Part shown: one piece after another, positions 50,778 to 61,041 of the stretch
How the letters are laid out: each line of letters begins with the position of its first letter
Position numbering within the stretch: the first letter of the stretch is position 1
NCBI RefSeq assembly: GCF_947331815.1
Contig: NZ_OX373462.1
Location: 2,237,040-2,301,039, forward strand
DNA length: 64,000 nt
From: Cyanobacterium sp. uoEpiScrs1
GTDB lineage: Bacteria; Cyanobacteriota; Cyanobacteriia; Cyanobacteriales; Microcystaceae
Direction of reading: 5' to 3'
Position numbers and translations under genes: made by a program
Notes under the pieces: generated by a model
The model's input: the letters and a program-made list of their open reading frames with translations, nothing else
What the model was told of the DNA's origin: nothing
Database searches by the model: none

Positions 50778-51413
50778 TCAGCGTCTTCTATCTTGTAACT
50801 TCCGGTAAACGTCTTTAATATCAATTTGATGGTAGGATAAAGCCACTAAGGTATGGTAAAACAGATCAGCAACCTCGGAGGCGATTGCCTCTGGATCGTC
50901 ATCTTTACAAGCCATTATTACTTCAGCTGATTCTTCCCCTATTTTTTTGAGAATTTTATTATCTTTTCCCTCTAACAAACTACAAGTATATGAGCCATCA
51001 ACAGGGTGATCTCGACGGTTACAAATTACTTCAAACACTCCTGATAAGGTATCGGCTGGTGGTGCCACCTTTCGATTATCCACTTTATGAAAACAACTTC
51101 TTTCCCCCGTGTGACAAGAAATATCCCCAAGTTGTTCTACCGTAACTAATAAGGCATCACTATCGCAATCATAACGAATCTCTTTAACCTTTTGAATATG
51201 TCCAGAAGTTATTCCTTTATGCCATAATTCTTGCCGAGAGCGGCTCCAGTACCATGTTTCTCCTGTCATTAAGGTTTTTTGTAGAGATTCTCGATTCATC
51301 CAAGCCATCATCAACACTGTTCCATCTAAATAGTCCTGGACGATTACAGGGATTAATCCTTGTTCATTGTATTGAATATTATTTACTGGAATGGCATTGG
51401 TTAAAGAAAACAT
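50778..51413 (-). CDS. hisIE: Bifunctional HisI/HisE protein
   Basis: This fusion performs two consecutive steps of histidine synthesis: HisE removes pyrophosphate from phosphoribosyl-ATP and HisI opens the ring of phosphoribosyl-AMP. The protein has 211 residues. The N-terminal HisI part has [25 protein letters not shown], and the metal site [13 protein letters not shown] with GERSCFH. The C-terminal HisE part (from about 125) has [15 protein letters not shown] and [15 protein letters not shown]. Both parts appear complete. It stands alone, as his genes often do in cyanobacteria. Confidence 0.96.
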   Translation of the reverse strand: MFSLTNAIPVNNIQYNEQGLIPVIVQDYLDGTVLMMAWMNRESLQKTLMTGETWYWSRSRQELWHKGITSGHIQKVKEIRYDCDSDALLVTVEQLGDISCHTGERSCFHKVDNRKVAPPADTLSGVFEVICNRRDHPVDGSYTCSLLEGKDNKILKKIGEESAEVIMACKDDDPEAIASEVADLFYHTLVALSYHQIDIKDVYRKLQDRRR

Positions 51414-52350
51414 CTTAGGTTAATTAATAATATATTAAGTTAGTTAATAGTTTCGTTCTTTCCGCGAAGGTAACTGTCAAATTTTAAAGATTGAAACTTA
51501 TCGTTTTTGTAATTGATAGTCATCACGAACATCCTACTTGATTTTAAGATATAGTCTTTTCTGCTTTATCAACTTTTAAGATTGTCTGCTCTAATTTATA
51601 TTATCCTTCTTAAGATGGATTAAATTTAACTCTGACAATAATGGAATTAGTTACTGAATTATAGAAAGGGAAAAATCTTATCTATTAATTTAATATAAGA
51701 ACAGTATCTTAACTCAAAACAAAAGATGGAACTACTATAAATATAACAAGCACTAAATAAACTTTCATTATTTGTTTATCAAAATTTAATTGTAAATTAT
51801 TTAAAAATTATCAATTATAATCTTTATTTTTTTTTAAACAAGGACAAAATTTATTTGGTTAGATTAGTTTAATTCTGGAAATAACTATCCATGCTATAAA
51901 TACTAGATAAACGTAATATACATATACTTTTTAAGGTTTGATAATTTATTAAAAAATATTTGTTATGTAGAAAATTTAGCAAAATAAGTATAATTGCCTT
52001 CTGAATTTAAGCTAAAAAACTAGACAAAACGACAGAAAAAAGATACATTAGATATCTAATTGTACCCCAATGTTCAGTTAATATAAAAATGAGATTGTTT
52101 AAATTTGATCTTTGCTTTTGGGGAAGACTTCAACCCTCAAGACAAACAATAGCCAAAACTTTTATTTAAAATAAAAATCTACTAAAATACTCTTGTTTTC
52201 TTCTCCAAGTCAACATCTTTAATATCATTGTCTCTTGGCTGTAGAACAAATGGATTCAATTCCACGTCACATAAATTCATAGCGTTTTCTATTCTTTGTT
52301 TACCGTTCCTTCCAGGTGAAGTCTTACTTGACAAGTTTGATACAACTTTA
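51414..52350. other. Gap between hisIE and argD
   Basis: 937 bp. Most is AT-rich with no structure. A stretch of about 150 bp just past the argD stop (52182-52334 on the minus strand) is less AT-rich and open in one frame for about 50 codons (with ENAMNLCDVELNPFVLQPRD). It has no good start codon and no family I know. Confidence 0.4.
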
Positions 52351-53604
52351 TTAACTTATCTTTTTTAACACCAACTCTAGAATTTCTATAGCTTTTTCTA
52401 CTTCTATTTCTGAGACAATTAAAGGAGGTACAAAACGTAATACCTTCGGCCCTGCTGGAGCCAATAACAACCCGTTCTCCATTGCCATTTTAATAATATC
52501 TAAAGAAGTTAATTTAATCTCTTGTTTTAACTCTATTCCATTGATTAATCCCCATCCTCTAACTTCTGTAAATAAATTAGGGTATTTTTGAGTGATTGTT
52601 CGTAAGCTAGTTCTTAACTGTTCTCCTCTAGCTTGAACATTCTGTAAGATATTTTCTTTCTTAATAGTTTTTAATACTGTTAAGGCTACAGCAGTTACAA
52701 AAGGGTTTCCTCCAAAGGTACTTGCATGAGTTCCCGGGCCCAAGACATCGCAGAATCTTTTGCACATCATCGCCCCAATGGGAATCCCTCCAGCTAGTCC
52801 TTTTGCACTAGTAAGGATATCCGGTTCGACTCCTAAATGTTCGTAACCCCATAATTTACCAGAACGACCTACCCCAATTTGGACTTCATCAAACACCAAA
52901 AGAATATTCTTTTCATCACAGATTTTCCGTAACTTAAGAAAATATTCTAAATCCCCTGGACGAACTCCTCCCTCTCCTTGAAGAGGTTCTAACATTACAG
53001 CAACTACTCTACTATTCTCTTGATTTAAGTCAGTGATGGTGTCTTCTAATATTTTGATATCATTATAGGGAACATAAACAAATCCTGGTACTAGGGGGCT
53101 AAAATCTTTTTGATACTTAGGCTGCCCAGTGGCAGTAATGGTAGCTAGGGTTCGTCCGTGAAAACTGGCTTTAGCGGTTAGAATTACGGGCTGTTTACAG
53201 CAATCTAACATTGTATGAGCATATTTTCTTACTAATTTAATAGCCGCTTCGTTGGCTTCTGCACCAGAATTACAAAAAAATACACTATCAGCACAGGAAT
53301 GATCTACAAGCCATTTAGCTAAAGCTCCCTGTTCGGGAATATAGTACAAATTCGAGACATGGTGAAGTTTTTGAATTTGTTGCGTAACCGTTTCGATTAA
53401 AGCGGGATGAGCATGGCCGAGAGTAGAAGTAGCAATTCCGGCAACAAAGTCCAAGTATTCTCGTCCCTCAGTATCCCAAAGGCGACATCCCTGTCCTTTT
53501 TCGATAGCGATGGGGAAACGCCCATAGGTGTGCATGACATAATTGTCAAACTCATTGTAATTAAACGCATGGGCGAGAGTGTCAAGAAGGACAGGGTGGC
53601 TCAC
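52351..53604 (-). CDS. argD: Acetylornithine aminotransferase
   Basis: ArgD transfers an amino group to N-acetylglutamate semialdehyde in arginine synthesis and often also serves lysine synthesis. The protein has 417 residues, with FVAGIATSTLGHAHP, FFCNSGAEANEAAIKL, KASFHGRTLATIT, the FDEVQIGVGRSGKLW segment and the PLP Lys in TSAKGLAGGIPIGA. All class-III aminotransferase hallmarks are present. carB, the other arginine/pyrimidine gene, lies at the window end. Confidence 0.95.
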   Translation of the reverse strand: MSHPVLLDTLAHAFNYNEFDNYVMHTYGRFPIAIEKGQGCRLWDTEGREYLDFVAGIATSTLGHAHPALIETVTQQIQKLHHVSNLYYIPEQGALAKWLVDHSCADSVFFCNSGAEANEAAIKLVRKYAHTMLDCCKQPVILTAKASFHGRTLATITATGQPKYQKDFSPLVPGFVYVPYNDIKILEDTITDLNQENSRVVAVMLEPLQGEGGVRPGDLEYFLKLRKICDEKNILLVFDEVQIGVGRSGKLWGYEHLGVEPDILTSAKGLAGGIPIGAMMCKRFCDVLGPGTHASTFGGNPFVTAVALTVLKTIKKENILQNVQARGEQLRTSLRTITQKYPNLFTEVRGWGLINGIELKQEIKLTSLDIIKMAMENGLLLAPAGPKVLRFVPPLIVSEIEVEKAIEILELVLKKIS

Positions 53605-53939
53605 AGTTTGCTCCTAATAAAGTTATGCTAAGCTACACCCACCATTGTAAGTCAAAATTAAAGATAAGACCAAGATTTGTTTAGATATTTCTCAGATTTA
53701 ATTTTGGATTTTTTCAATAAGGAAATAGATAAGGTAATTGATTTAAAAATTCAATATTTTAGTTAAAGTAACGAGTAGAAGTTAAGGGATATTTTAAAGA
53801 ATTACCTTCTCCCATAAAATGTTATAATCAACCTAATTATGTTGGTTAATCAGTGTTTATGAGTAGTCAATTTACACTGAGTCCAAGATATTGGCGTTTA
53901 ATCTGTTGGATCTTTATTCTTGATTATTATTAACACAAA
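53605..53939. other. Divergent gap between argD and tsaB
   Basis: 335 bp of AT-rich promoter DNA. TATAAT at 53823-53828 is a good -10 box on the plus strand, but no -35 box fits. No gene seen. Confidence 0.4.
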
Positions 53940-54581
53940 ATGTCTAACTTGACTCATTCTCAGTATGGTCTTGCCTTCCACACAACTAGTGTTCAACTTG
54001 GACTAAGTATTAGTGATTTCTCAAAGGAAACTTATTCTCAAACTTGGGATATTGATCACAAATTATCCACTCATTTACATCAATATCTAATTGAGTTTAT
54101 CGGATCTATAACATGGGAAAAAATAGCATTTATTGCGGTTGCAAAAGGACCGGGTAGTTTTACAAGTACTCGTATTGGTGTAGTTACAGCGCGGACACTA
54201 GCACAACAATTAAATATTCCTCTTTTTAGTATTTCAACTTTAGAAGCTTTTGCCTGGCAGATTAGAAATAATTATTCTGTTGACGCATTAGTTCCTGTAC
54301 AAATGTCAGCTTCGAGAGGAAAACTGTATGTTGCTATTTACAAAGTAAAAAACAAAGATCAAAAATTTACTATTATTTTACCTGACATGGTTATTAACCC
54401 TGATACATGGAAACAAAAAATACGAGATTTAAATATTAAAATAAAACCTGCAATAACTCCTGAAAAGCTAGGTTTCACTGTAACCAGTATTTTAGAACTA
54501 GCTTATCATGATTGGCGACAGGAAAAACGCCCTCATTGGTCAGATACCATACCTTTTTATGGTATGTCAGTAGTTAGTTGA
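53940..54581 (+). CDS. tsaB: tRNA t6A37 synthesis factor TsaB
   Basis: TsaB is the inactive ASKHA-fold partner of TsaD in making threonylcarbamoyl-adenosine 37 of ANN-reading tRNAs. The protein has 213 residues, normal for cyanobacteria. It shows LAFHTTSVQLGLSIS at the N-terminus, KGPGSFTSTRIGVVTARTLA near residues 70-90 and a short C-terminal domain. The adenine methylase gene follows after only 16 bp. A degenerate second copy of the GVVTARTLAQQLNI region lies at 55518-55562 beyond that gene. Confidence 0.9.
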   Translation: MSNLTHSQYGLAFHTTSVQLGLSISDFSKETYSQTWDIDHKLSTHLHQYLIEFIGSITWEKIAFIAVAKGPGSFTSTRIGVVTARTLAQQLNIPLFSISTLEAFAWQIRNNYSVDALVPVQMSASRGKLYVAIYKVKNKDQKFTIILPDMVINPDTWKQKIRDLNIKIKPAITPEKLGFTVTSILELAYHDWRQEKRPHWSDTIPFYGMSVVS

Positions 54582-54597
54582 TAATGTTAAAAACACG

Positions 54598-55428
54598 ATG
54601 AGAATATATAAAAAAAATACTTTAATTAAGAGTCCTTTACGCTTTCCTGGAGGAAAATCCAAAGCTATTAAACAGATTATTCAACATCTTCCTAAAAATT
54701 TATCTAAATATACTGAATATAGGGAACCCTTTTCTGGCGGTGGCTCTATGTTTATTTATCTTAAGCAAACTTATCCTAATCTTCATATTTGGATTAATGA
54801 TTTAAATCGTGAATTATATTTATTTTGGAAAATAGCTCAATCCGATCTGGAGGAATTAGTAATTACCTTGCGAGAAATTAAATTAAATTGTACTGATGGT
54901 CGAAAACTTTTTAAAAGGCTAATATCGATTAATGTTGACGAATTATCCGATTTTGAAAGGGCAGTTCGTTTTTTTATTTTAAATAGAATTACTTTTTCAG
55001 GAGCTGTAGAATCTGGAGGATTTTCATATCAATCTTTTTTAACTAGATTTACAGATTCTTCCATTGATCGCCTTGAAAATTTAAGGCATATCTTAAAAGA
55101 TGTTACGATCACCAATTTAGATTACAGTGAAGTTATTAATGTAGAGAAAGGGCGAGTATTTATTTTCTTAGATCCTCCTTATTTGGCTGCCTCTCAATCT
55201 AGATTATATGGAAAAAAGGGTAATCTACACACCTCTTTTGACCATCAAAGATTTGCAAAAAATCTAGTGAATTGTCAACATAAATGGTTAATCACCTATG
55301 ATAACTCTGAAGAGATTAAAAATAACTTTAAAGGGTTTAATATCATTAACTGGGAATTTCAATATGGGATGAACAATTATAAACAAGGAAAGGCTATAAA
55401 AGGAAAAGAAATTTTTATTAAAAATTAA
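54598..55428 (+). CDS. D12-class DNA adenine N6-methyltransferase
   Basis: A 276-residue DNA methylase of the Dam/D12 class. The FPGGKSKAI motif (near residue 16) and PFSGGGS (44-50) bind S-adenosylmethionine, and DPPY at 192-195 is the catalytic motif. The recognition site cannot be read from the sequence. No restriction enzyme or specificity subunit lies beside it, so it looks like an orphan methylase. The start ATG has no strong Shine-Dalgarno. It is 16 bp from tsaB and may be cotranscribed. A tsaB-like relic follows it, which hints that this locus was rearranged. Confidence 0.9.
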   Translation: MRIYKKNTLIKSPLRFPGGKSKAIKQIIQHLPKNLSKYTEYREPFSGGGSMFIYLKQTYPNLHIWINDLNRELYLFWKIAQSDLEELVITLREIKLNCTDGRKLFKRLISINVDELSDFERAVRFFILNRITFSGAVESGGFSYQSFLTRFTDSSIDRLENLRHILKDVTITNLDYSEVINVEKGRVFIFLDPPYLAASQSRLYGKKGNLHTSFDHQRFAKNLVNCQHKWLITYDNSEEIKNNFKGFNIINWEFQYGMNNYKQGKAIKGKEIFIKN

Positions 55429-55517
55429 TACACTTAAAATAACTCATTGATATCCTTGAATATTTACATCTATATTTAAAATCTTTCACTTTATGAGAAT
55501 ATACCTTTGAGATCAAG

Positions 55518-55562
55518 TTGGTGTAGTTACGACGAGGACATCAGCACAATTATTAAATATTC
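55518..55562 (+). pseudogene. tsaB-like relic
   Basis: These 45 bp match 54176-54220 inside tsaB at 38 positions with no gaps, beginning with the shared TTGGTGTAGTTAC. In frame they read VGVVTTRTSAQLLNIQ then TAA, against IGVVTARTLAQQLNIP in TsaB. No further homology is clear on either side. This is a fragment of a duplicated tsaB segment. Confidence 0.75.
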
Positions 55563-55596
55563 AATAAAATCCCAAACTATTTTATAGAAAACTTTG

Positions 55597-55638
55597 ATTT
55601 TAAGAACTTTATTTTTGTAAAGATAGAGTTCTTAAAAT
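55597..55638 (+). terminator. Hairpin downstream of the methylase gene
   Basis: Arms ATTTTAAGAACT (55597-55608) and AGTTCTTAAAAT (55627-55638) pair over 12 bp around an 18-nt loop. A short T stretch follows. It could end the tsaB-methylase transcript about 170 nt after the stop. Confidence 0.4.
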
Positions 55639-56951
55639 TTTATAAGTCTTGCAAAGCTAAACTTTCAATTTTTTACTTTATGATTTTTACCTAATGTGAA
55701 ATAAGCACAATTTTGTGTAGGCAAACATTTAGTTTTCTCAAATCATATTAATATAATTGCATACTTTTATCTTCGATTTTAATAAGTATTTTTAGCAATA
55801 AATTCTACATAATTTTGTATTTCCAACCAATTTATTTATTAAAACTATATATCGTTTAATAACATAAGTTATTTCTGAGGAGATGAGACTCTTTAATGTA
55901 GAATCAGAAAAAGACAATAACTATAAAATTTAAAAAAGAGAGCTAGTCACTCAAGTTATTCTGGTGGCTTATATATCCTATTGATAACAAATAAAGATAA
56001 GTAATTCTCAATATTACAAGTTTGCTTGTTTAAATACAATATTAAATATTTAATTAAAAAATTTATTTTGTAGGTATACTTTATTATTAATCAGTAATAT
56101 TATTTATCAAAAAAAACAATATTTAATGGATATATAAAACAGTAGTCGTAATTAATTATAATAGTTATTTAAAACAGCAGATAAAAATAACCTTATCTTA
56201 AACAGGTAAGGTTTACACAAAAAAGTTATCAATCAAGTAAAGAGAACAATAAAATTATTTTAACTACTTAATATCTAGAACTGCTAACTTATGAGATAAT
56301 CTATTAAGTAGTTCATCAACATAACATTAATCAAGAAAATTTTACTAATTAGTTTCATTTGTTTTTACAGGTTTATATCTTGTTGATAATGAGTGACTGA
56401 TTAAATTTGTTTTTTACGAAAAGTATTAAATAATAATTGAGCAACTTTTTCTCAGCTTTCCAATATTTAGTTAATTAATCTTTCCTTGATTTAGAAGTAA
56501 ATATACTGTTTTGACATTTCCTGTAGCAGAGTTAAAATAAGCATCTTACAGTAATTGTTTGTTATCAAACATAATCTAAAAAAATATTTTTTACCATAAA
56601 TAGAATAAAAGACTTTTATCGAAAACAGTGTAGTTATATTTTTAGTAAACTAAATATAGGAAGTACTTTTCTATTCTAGAATAAGGAAAAGTCCATACTG
56701 TATAAAAATATTTAAATATTTTAACTCTCTAAATAGAGATATACAATTGTACTATCCATATAATTTACCTAAACTTGAACGTAAACAGAATCTTTTCTCT
56801 AATAAATAATATCAATTCATGAATAAGGTTAAAATGCTGTTAAAATTTTTGATGAATACTTACCCAGAATAAAAAATGTTATAGTGGGAGCGTAACAGGA
56901 TAGATATAAAATATACAAATACTCAAATATCAGTTTTCGCAACTAATTTTG

Positions 56952-57668
56952 TCAAAAGCGTCTATAACTTCCCCTACTGTTACCCATTAAAGTCAGGTTC
57001 GATTCTAGAACAATAGCCAAATCTTGGTTTGGATCGATAGAGATAACCTGAGTTTCACCTCCTCCAATAACACCCGTTTCTGGTAGGCTCCATCCGGCTA
57101 GAGTTCCTACTGCAGCGCCTGCTAAGACTTCTAGAGCGTCAATACGGCGATCACCCGTCGTTCCCGCAATGATGGCAGCCGCAGCAGAGCCAGCTAAAGT
57201 CCCCCCTAAAATTTCCTCAACACTTGCCCCTTCATTAACAGTTTCCGTCCGAGTAATGACTCCAGAACTGGCATAAAGGGGATACCGTTGATTGTCAACG
57301 ACGATTTCCCGCGCAACAAACTGAGCCCCCCCATTAGCTGGTCGTATGATTCCTATAACTTTACTACCTACCGGAACTAAGAAATTACCGTAGCGATCCT
57401 TGATGTTGGCCGCAGTTTCAAGGGTTATATCAAGACTTTCTTCCTGAGTAACAAGGATCTTCCCAACATCTTGGTGTCGGAGGGGAATTCGAGTTCCGAG
57501 GGGAACTACTACATCATTAGAAATAGAATCAGAATTATTGTTATTTTCTCTAGAAAGTAATTGAGCGGCTGCCGGCTTTAAGAGACAGATAGGAGTCACT
57601 ACTGTCATTCCAACCAAGAACGATATTACTAAAGCTGCCCCATGTTTACTATAATTTAATTCAAACAT
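56952..57668 (-). CDS. Exported protein with glycine-zipper region
   Basis: A 238-residue protein with a long signal peptide (hydrophobic residues about 10-30, then KPAAA before QLLS). The middle holds a beta-rich stretch with VPLGTRIPLRHQ and NFLVPVGSKVIGII, and the C-terminal half has Ala/Gly-rich LAGSAAAAIIAGTTGD and LEVLAGAAVGTLAG, a glycine-zipper-like helix pair. It recalls a group of cyanobacterial exported proteins of unknown role. It may sit in the outer membrane or periplasm. Confidence 0.72.
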   Translation of the reverse strand: MFELNYSKHGAALVISFLVGMTVVTPICLLKPAAAQLLSRENNNNSDSISNDVVVPLGTRIPLRHQDVGKILVTQEESLDITLETAANIKDRYGNFLVPVGSKVIGIIRPANGGAQFVAREIVVDNQRYPLYASSGVITRTETVNEGASVEEILGGTLAGSAAAAIIAGTTGDRRIDALEVLAGAAVGTLAGWSLPETGVIGGGETQVISIDPNQDLAIVLESNLTLMGNSRGSYRRF

Positions 57669-57955
57669 AATGTTAAATCTCCTTAAGACTTCTGCGTAAT
57701 AACATAGCAGTTCCCCACTTTATACTCCGATTCTAACTTCTTCCACTAGGGAATGTCAGTCCTAAATAATAAGTAATTATTTGACCTAAGTGGATAAAAG
57801 TGGAATTTTTTCCATTTAAGCTAGTAAATTTTTCGTCTTATTCCAATTCAATAAAGTTATTGTAATCTTTATTAAGATACTTAAATATTTTCAACAAATA
57901 GCAGGTTAAACTTATAGACTAACTCAAATAACAGATTTTTAATTTTAAAAATCTG

Positions 57956-58852
57956 CTATTTGTCGACAAGAACGACTTTAGGACTCAAAATCTGATAATT
58001 ATCAAATTCAACGACATTTCCAATGCCTAATAGCTTATCCTCTGGTTGATATACTCTAACGACTCCGGAAACGGATAATGGCAGTAAATCTTGAGTGATT
58101 TTTTGTCCTTGAAGCCAACGTTTTTCATCCATTTCCGATAAAGTTATTTTATTTAAATGTTGTAGGGCAATATCTGAAGAGATTAAGCTAAAACTTCCCT
58201 TTTCAACTTCTTCCTTTAATTGTCTTAAAGAAATGCTCTCAGATAAATGCATTCCACAACTTTCAATACGAGTTAATTTAGCTAAAGTTCCCCCTGTATT
58301 AAGCATAGTCCCCAAATCGCGGGCAATTGCTCGAATATAAGTTCCTGAGCCGCAAATAATGTCAACTTCTAATTCAGGAAATTCTCCAGGAGACCAACCT
58401 ACCAATTTTATTAGCTCAATATAAACTGTTCTTGCTGGAACATCTATTAATTTTCCCTTTCTGGCTAAATCATACAATCGTTTTCCATTAATTTGAATAG
58501 CACTATAAATAGGGGGAGTCTGTTGAATAGTACCAACAAACTGATGTAGTAGAGGTTCAACTTGTTTTAAAGTTAACATAGAAGCAGGTTGAGATTTAAC
58601 TACCTCTCCTTGGAGATCATCAGTGGTTGTCTGCACTCCTAATCGAATCAAAGCACGGTAAGTTTTGTTTTCGGGGAAAAATCGCAACAAACGAGTTGCT
58701 TTTCCCACAGCAATAGGTAAAACTCCCGTAGCTAAAGGATCTAGAGTTCCGCCATGACCAACTTTTCTAAGTTTTAGAATTTTTCTGACCTTGGCTACAC
58801 AATCATGGGATGTAATTCCTGATGGTTTATTTAATGCGATAAATCCAAACAT
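57956..58852 (-). CDS. truB: tRNA pseudouridine-55 synthase
   Basis: TruB makes pseudouridine 55 in the T loop of nearly all tRNAs. The protein has 298 residues. It shows GFIALNKPSGITSHDCV at the start, then VGHGGTLDPLATGVLPIAVG with the catalytic Asp (near residue 38), YSAIQINGKRLYDLAR and the motif CGSGTYIRAIARDLG. The C-terminal extension is of normal size. It is transcribed divergently from the chorismate lyase gene, with 78 bp between them. Confidence 0.95.
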   Translation of the reverse strand: MFGFIALNKPSGITSHDCVAKVRKILKLRKVGHGGTLDPLATGVLPIAVGKATRLLRFFPENKTYRALIRLGVQTTTDDLQGEVVKSQPASMLTLKQVEPLLHQFVGTIQQTPPIYSAIQINGKRLYDLARKGKLIDVPARTVYIELIKLVGWSPGEFPELEVDIICGSGTYIRAIARDLGTMLNTGGTLAKLTRIESCGMHLSESISLRQLKEEVEKGSFSLISSDIALQHLNKITLSEMDEKRWLQGQKITQDLLPLSVSGVVRVYQPEDKLLGIGNVVEFDNYQILSPKVVLVDK

Positions 58853-58930
58853 TCGTTCCTATAAAGACTGCGTTTTGTTATTATAATCTTAGAAGTTGTA
58901 AAGTTCCTTTTAAACCCCATAGCAGTAATC

Positions 58931-59530
58931 TTGAAATCTGATAGCAACACAAAATTTGAGTGGTATGCCCTTGACATAATTTGGGGAGGTACTGAAGAAC
59001 AAGTTAAACAAGGACTTCCCCATGATCAATTGTCTCCTACATGGCAAATTCTGTTATTAGGCGATGGCTCTCCGACTCGTCATTTGCAATTGCTCACAAC
59101 AGAGAATACAGAAGTTGATCTTATTGACATGTCTTTGATTAATAGAGGTGAAGATGGTGCACCAGCAGAGATTCAAAAAATCCTTGAACCTCATTTACGA
59201 CGACAGGTTTGGCTACGAACAGTGTCGGGGCAAAGATTAGCCTATGCTGCTTCTTGGTGGAATGAAGCTCATATAGATGAGTATTTACAGAATCGCTCCT
59301 TACCTATTTGGGAAAGCCTTTCGCGATCATATACAGAATTGTACCGCGATATTCAAGGAATTTATTATGGTAATTGCACTGCTTTAGAAGAAAAATTTGG
59401 AGAAAAAGGACCTTTTTGGGGCAGGCATTACTTATTCTGGCATAATGGCAAACCTTTAACTCTAATTTATGAGGTATTTTCTCCATATTTACGCAAATAC
59501 TTGGGTCCTTTTTGTTTAAATTGCTCCTGA
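58931..59530 (+). CDS. Chorismate lyase (plastoquinone-pathway type)
   Basis: Chorismate lyase splits chorismate to 4-hydroxybenzoate and pyruvate, the first step of plastoquinone-head synthesis in cyanobacteria. The protein has 199 residues and resembles the cyanobacterial chorismate lyase group (DUF98-like), with SPTWQILLLGDGSPTRHLQL, RQVWLRTVSGQRLAYAASWW and the Trp/Arg-rich GPFWGRHYLFWHNGKPLTLI. These conserved Arg and Glu blocks are expected to hold the active site. The start is a TTG, since no ATG or GTG fits. It diverges from truB. Confidence 0.85.
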   Translation: MKSDSNTKFEWYALDIIWGGTEEQVKQGLPHDQLSPTWQILLLGDGSPTRHLQLLTTENTEVDLIDMSLINRGEDGAPAEIQKILEPHLRRQVWLRTVSGQRLAYAASWWNEAHIDEYLQNRSLPIWESLSRSYTELYRDIQGIYYGNCTALEEKFGEKGPFWGRHYLFWHNGKPLTLIYEVFSPYLRKYLGPFCLNCS

Positions 59531-60006
59531 CCTAGGCTTGTAAAGCACCGAGTGTGAGATGTTAAAGTCTAATGGATAGACAAGTAGAAATTGTGCACTG
59601 AATAGACTTCTAATACACTTTTTGATAAGAATTTATCTTTTAAAGATTATAAACTAAAGCTCATTACATCTAAATCAATCATTATCATTTATAGTTTTAA
59701 AACCATAAACGATAGTGGATAGTCCTTTTTATTTTAAAATAGTCTATTCTCTGAGAATAAGAAATATACTATTCGCTATTTTGTAGCAAGATATATAATT
59801 AAAAACTAACAATTTTGTTATGGGCAAGTTTTATTAATGAAAATTTATCCTAACCTAAATAGCTAGTACTATTAAATTAGTTAAAGGTTGATTATAATCA
59901 GTTATATGTTGACAGTGATAAACAGTCTCCATCCTTTATCATCTTATTATTAATAATGATAAATAGTTCAAATATGTTCTTGTATTTGACTAAAGTTTAA
60001 CTTTGA
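59531..60006. other. Convergent gap
   Basis: 476 bp of AT-rich DNA between the chorismate lyase and DUF177 gene ends. Some short, imperfect stems (for example GATAGTGG near 59712) but no clear terminator and no gene. Confidence 0.4.
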
Positions 60007-60504
60007 TTATGAAAAATTACTTTTTAAGGATTCTAATGAAGCCCAACGATTATCAATAGGTAACGTATTTTGATCATAATTAGAAACAGGTTGCCGACAT
60101 TCCTTTCCACATAACCGTCTAAGAGGCATTGCTAATGACAATTGTTCATAAAGCCAGGTCTCCAGATCAAGATGTCCATCAGGAGAAAGGGTTTCTGATA
60201 AGTCCTCCAAAGAAACTTCTCTTTCTTGGGGAATACCAGATAAACTGAGGTTTTTATCAAGCCAAATAATTTCCGAAGTGTTGATAATAATACGATGATT
60301 GTATTGTTGTACGCAGCGATCACAGATTAAGGTAACGATTGTTTCTCCTTTTACTTTTACATCCAGAAACGTTCCTCCATGACGAATGCTCAGAGTTCCA
60401 CGAAAAGGGGTCAAAGTATCTAAGCCAGGGATAAAATCATCAATGAGAATAGTTTGAGTTTTCTCGGCGCGTTGAAGTAAATGAGGAATGTAGAGGGATT
60501 GCAT
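60007..60504 (-). CDS. DUF177/YceD-family protein
   Basis: A 165-residue protein of the YceD/DUF177 family, whose plant and bacterial members are tied to 23S rRNA accumulation. The family core is FRGTLSIRHGGTFLDVKVKG, then the Cys pair CDRCVQQY and, in the C-terminal half, PDGHLDLETWLYEQLSLAMP with CGKECRQP. An earlier in-frame ATG at 60525 gives 172 residues, but GGAGG lies between it and the ATG at 60504 with an ideal spacing, so the later start is chosen. In many bacteria this gene precedes rpmF, which is not here. Confidence 0.83.
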   Translation of the reverse strand: MQSLYIPHLLQRAEKTQTILIDDFIPGLDTLTPFRGTLSIRHGGTFLDVKVKGETIVTLICDRCVQQYNHRIIINTSEIIWLDKNLSLSGIPQEREVSLEDLSETLSPDGHLDLETWLYEQLSLAMPLRRLCGKECRQPVSNYDQNTLPIDNRWASLESLKSNFS

Positions 60505-61041
60505 TGTGTCACGCCTCCTATCCATAGCTATTATTCACTGATCCCATTGTACCAATCGTTATACTAACGGTGAAGGGTGAAGAGTCATAATAGCCCAAGG
60601 TTTAATTTAATTTAAGGTTTAATACATTTAGTTAGTTAATCTATTTTCTTAATAGGATTGATCATCCCATTTGTCTCAAAAGGGTTAAATGGAGGCAAAC
60701 AGTAGAAGAAATGTCAATTATTTTTTAGTTTGAATATATGATTATTCTGAGCTCTTTTAGACTAGATATGATCAATTAGCAGTCAATAACTTTAATAACA
60801 GTCATTTTAACTATATTTTTCGCCAAAAACTTAACTTTTATCAGAATAAAGTCTTATAAAAGTTGTAAACTTCGTAAAGTTAAAATCGTAGCATTTTCAA
60901 TGGAGATTTTGTCCATAGCTAGTCTAGAAGAGCTGTAATTCTTAATTAGAGACGATGGATAGTATTTTTTAGGTTCATGAGATACTCATAATAAAAATTT
61001 TATGCTTTTGCTTTACTAACAAACATAGGAATTACGATTAA
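60505..61041. other. Gap between the DUF177 gene and guaB3
   Basis: 537 bp of AT-rich DNA, with short direct repeats of TTTAATTTAA at about 60601-60617 and no gene or clear stem. Confidence 0.4.

Larger units (their letters stand above)
55429..56951. other. Longest gene-free gap of the window
   Basis: 1.52 kb of AT-rich DNA between the methylase gene and the exported protein. It begins with the tsaB-like relic (55518-55562) and a hairpin (55597-55638). The rest shows no gene, repeat or RNA that I can support. Confidence 0.5.
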
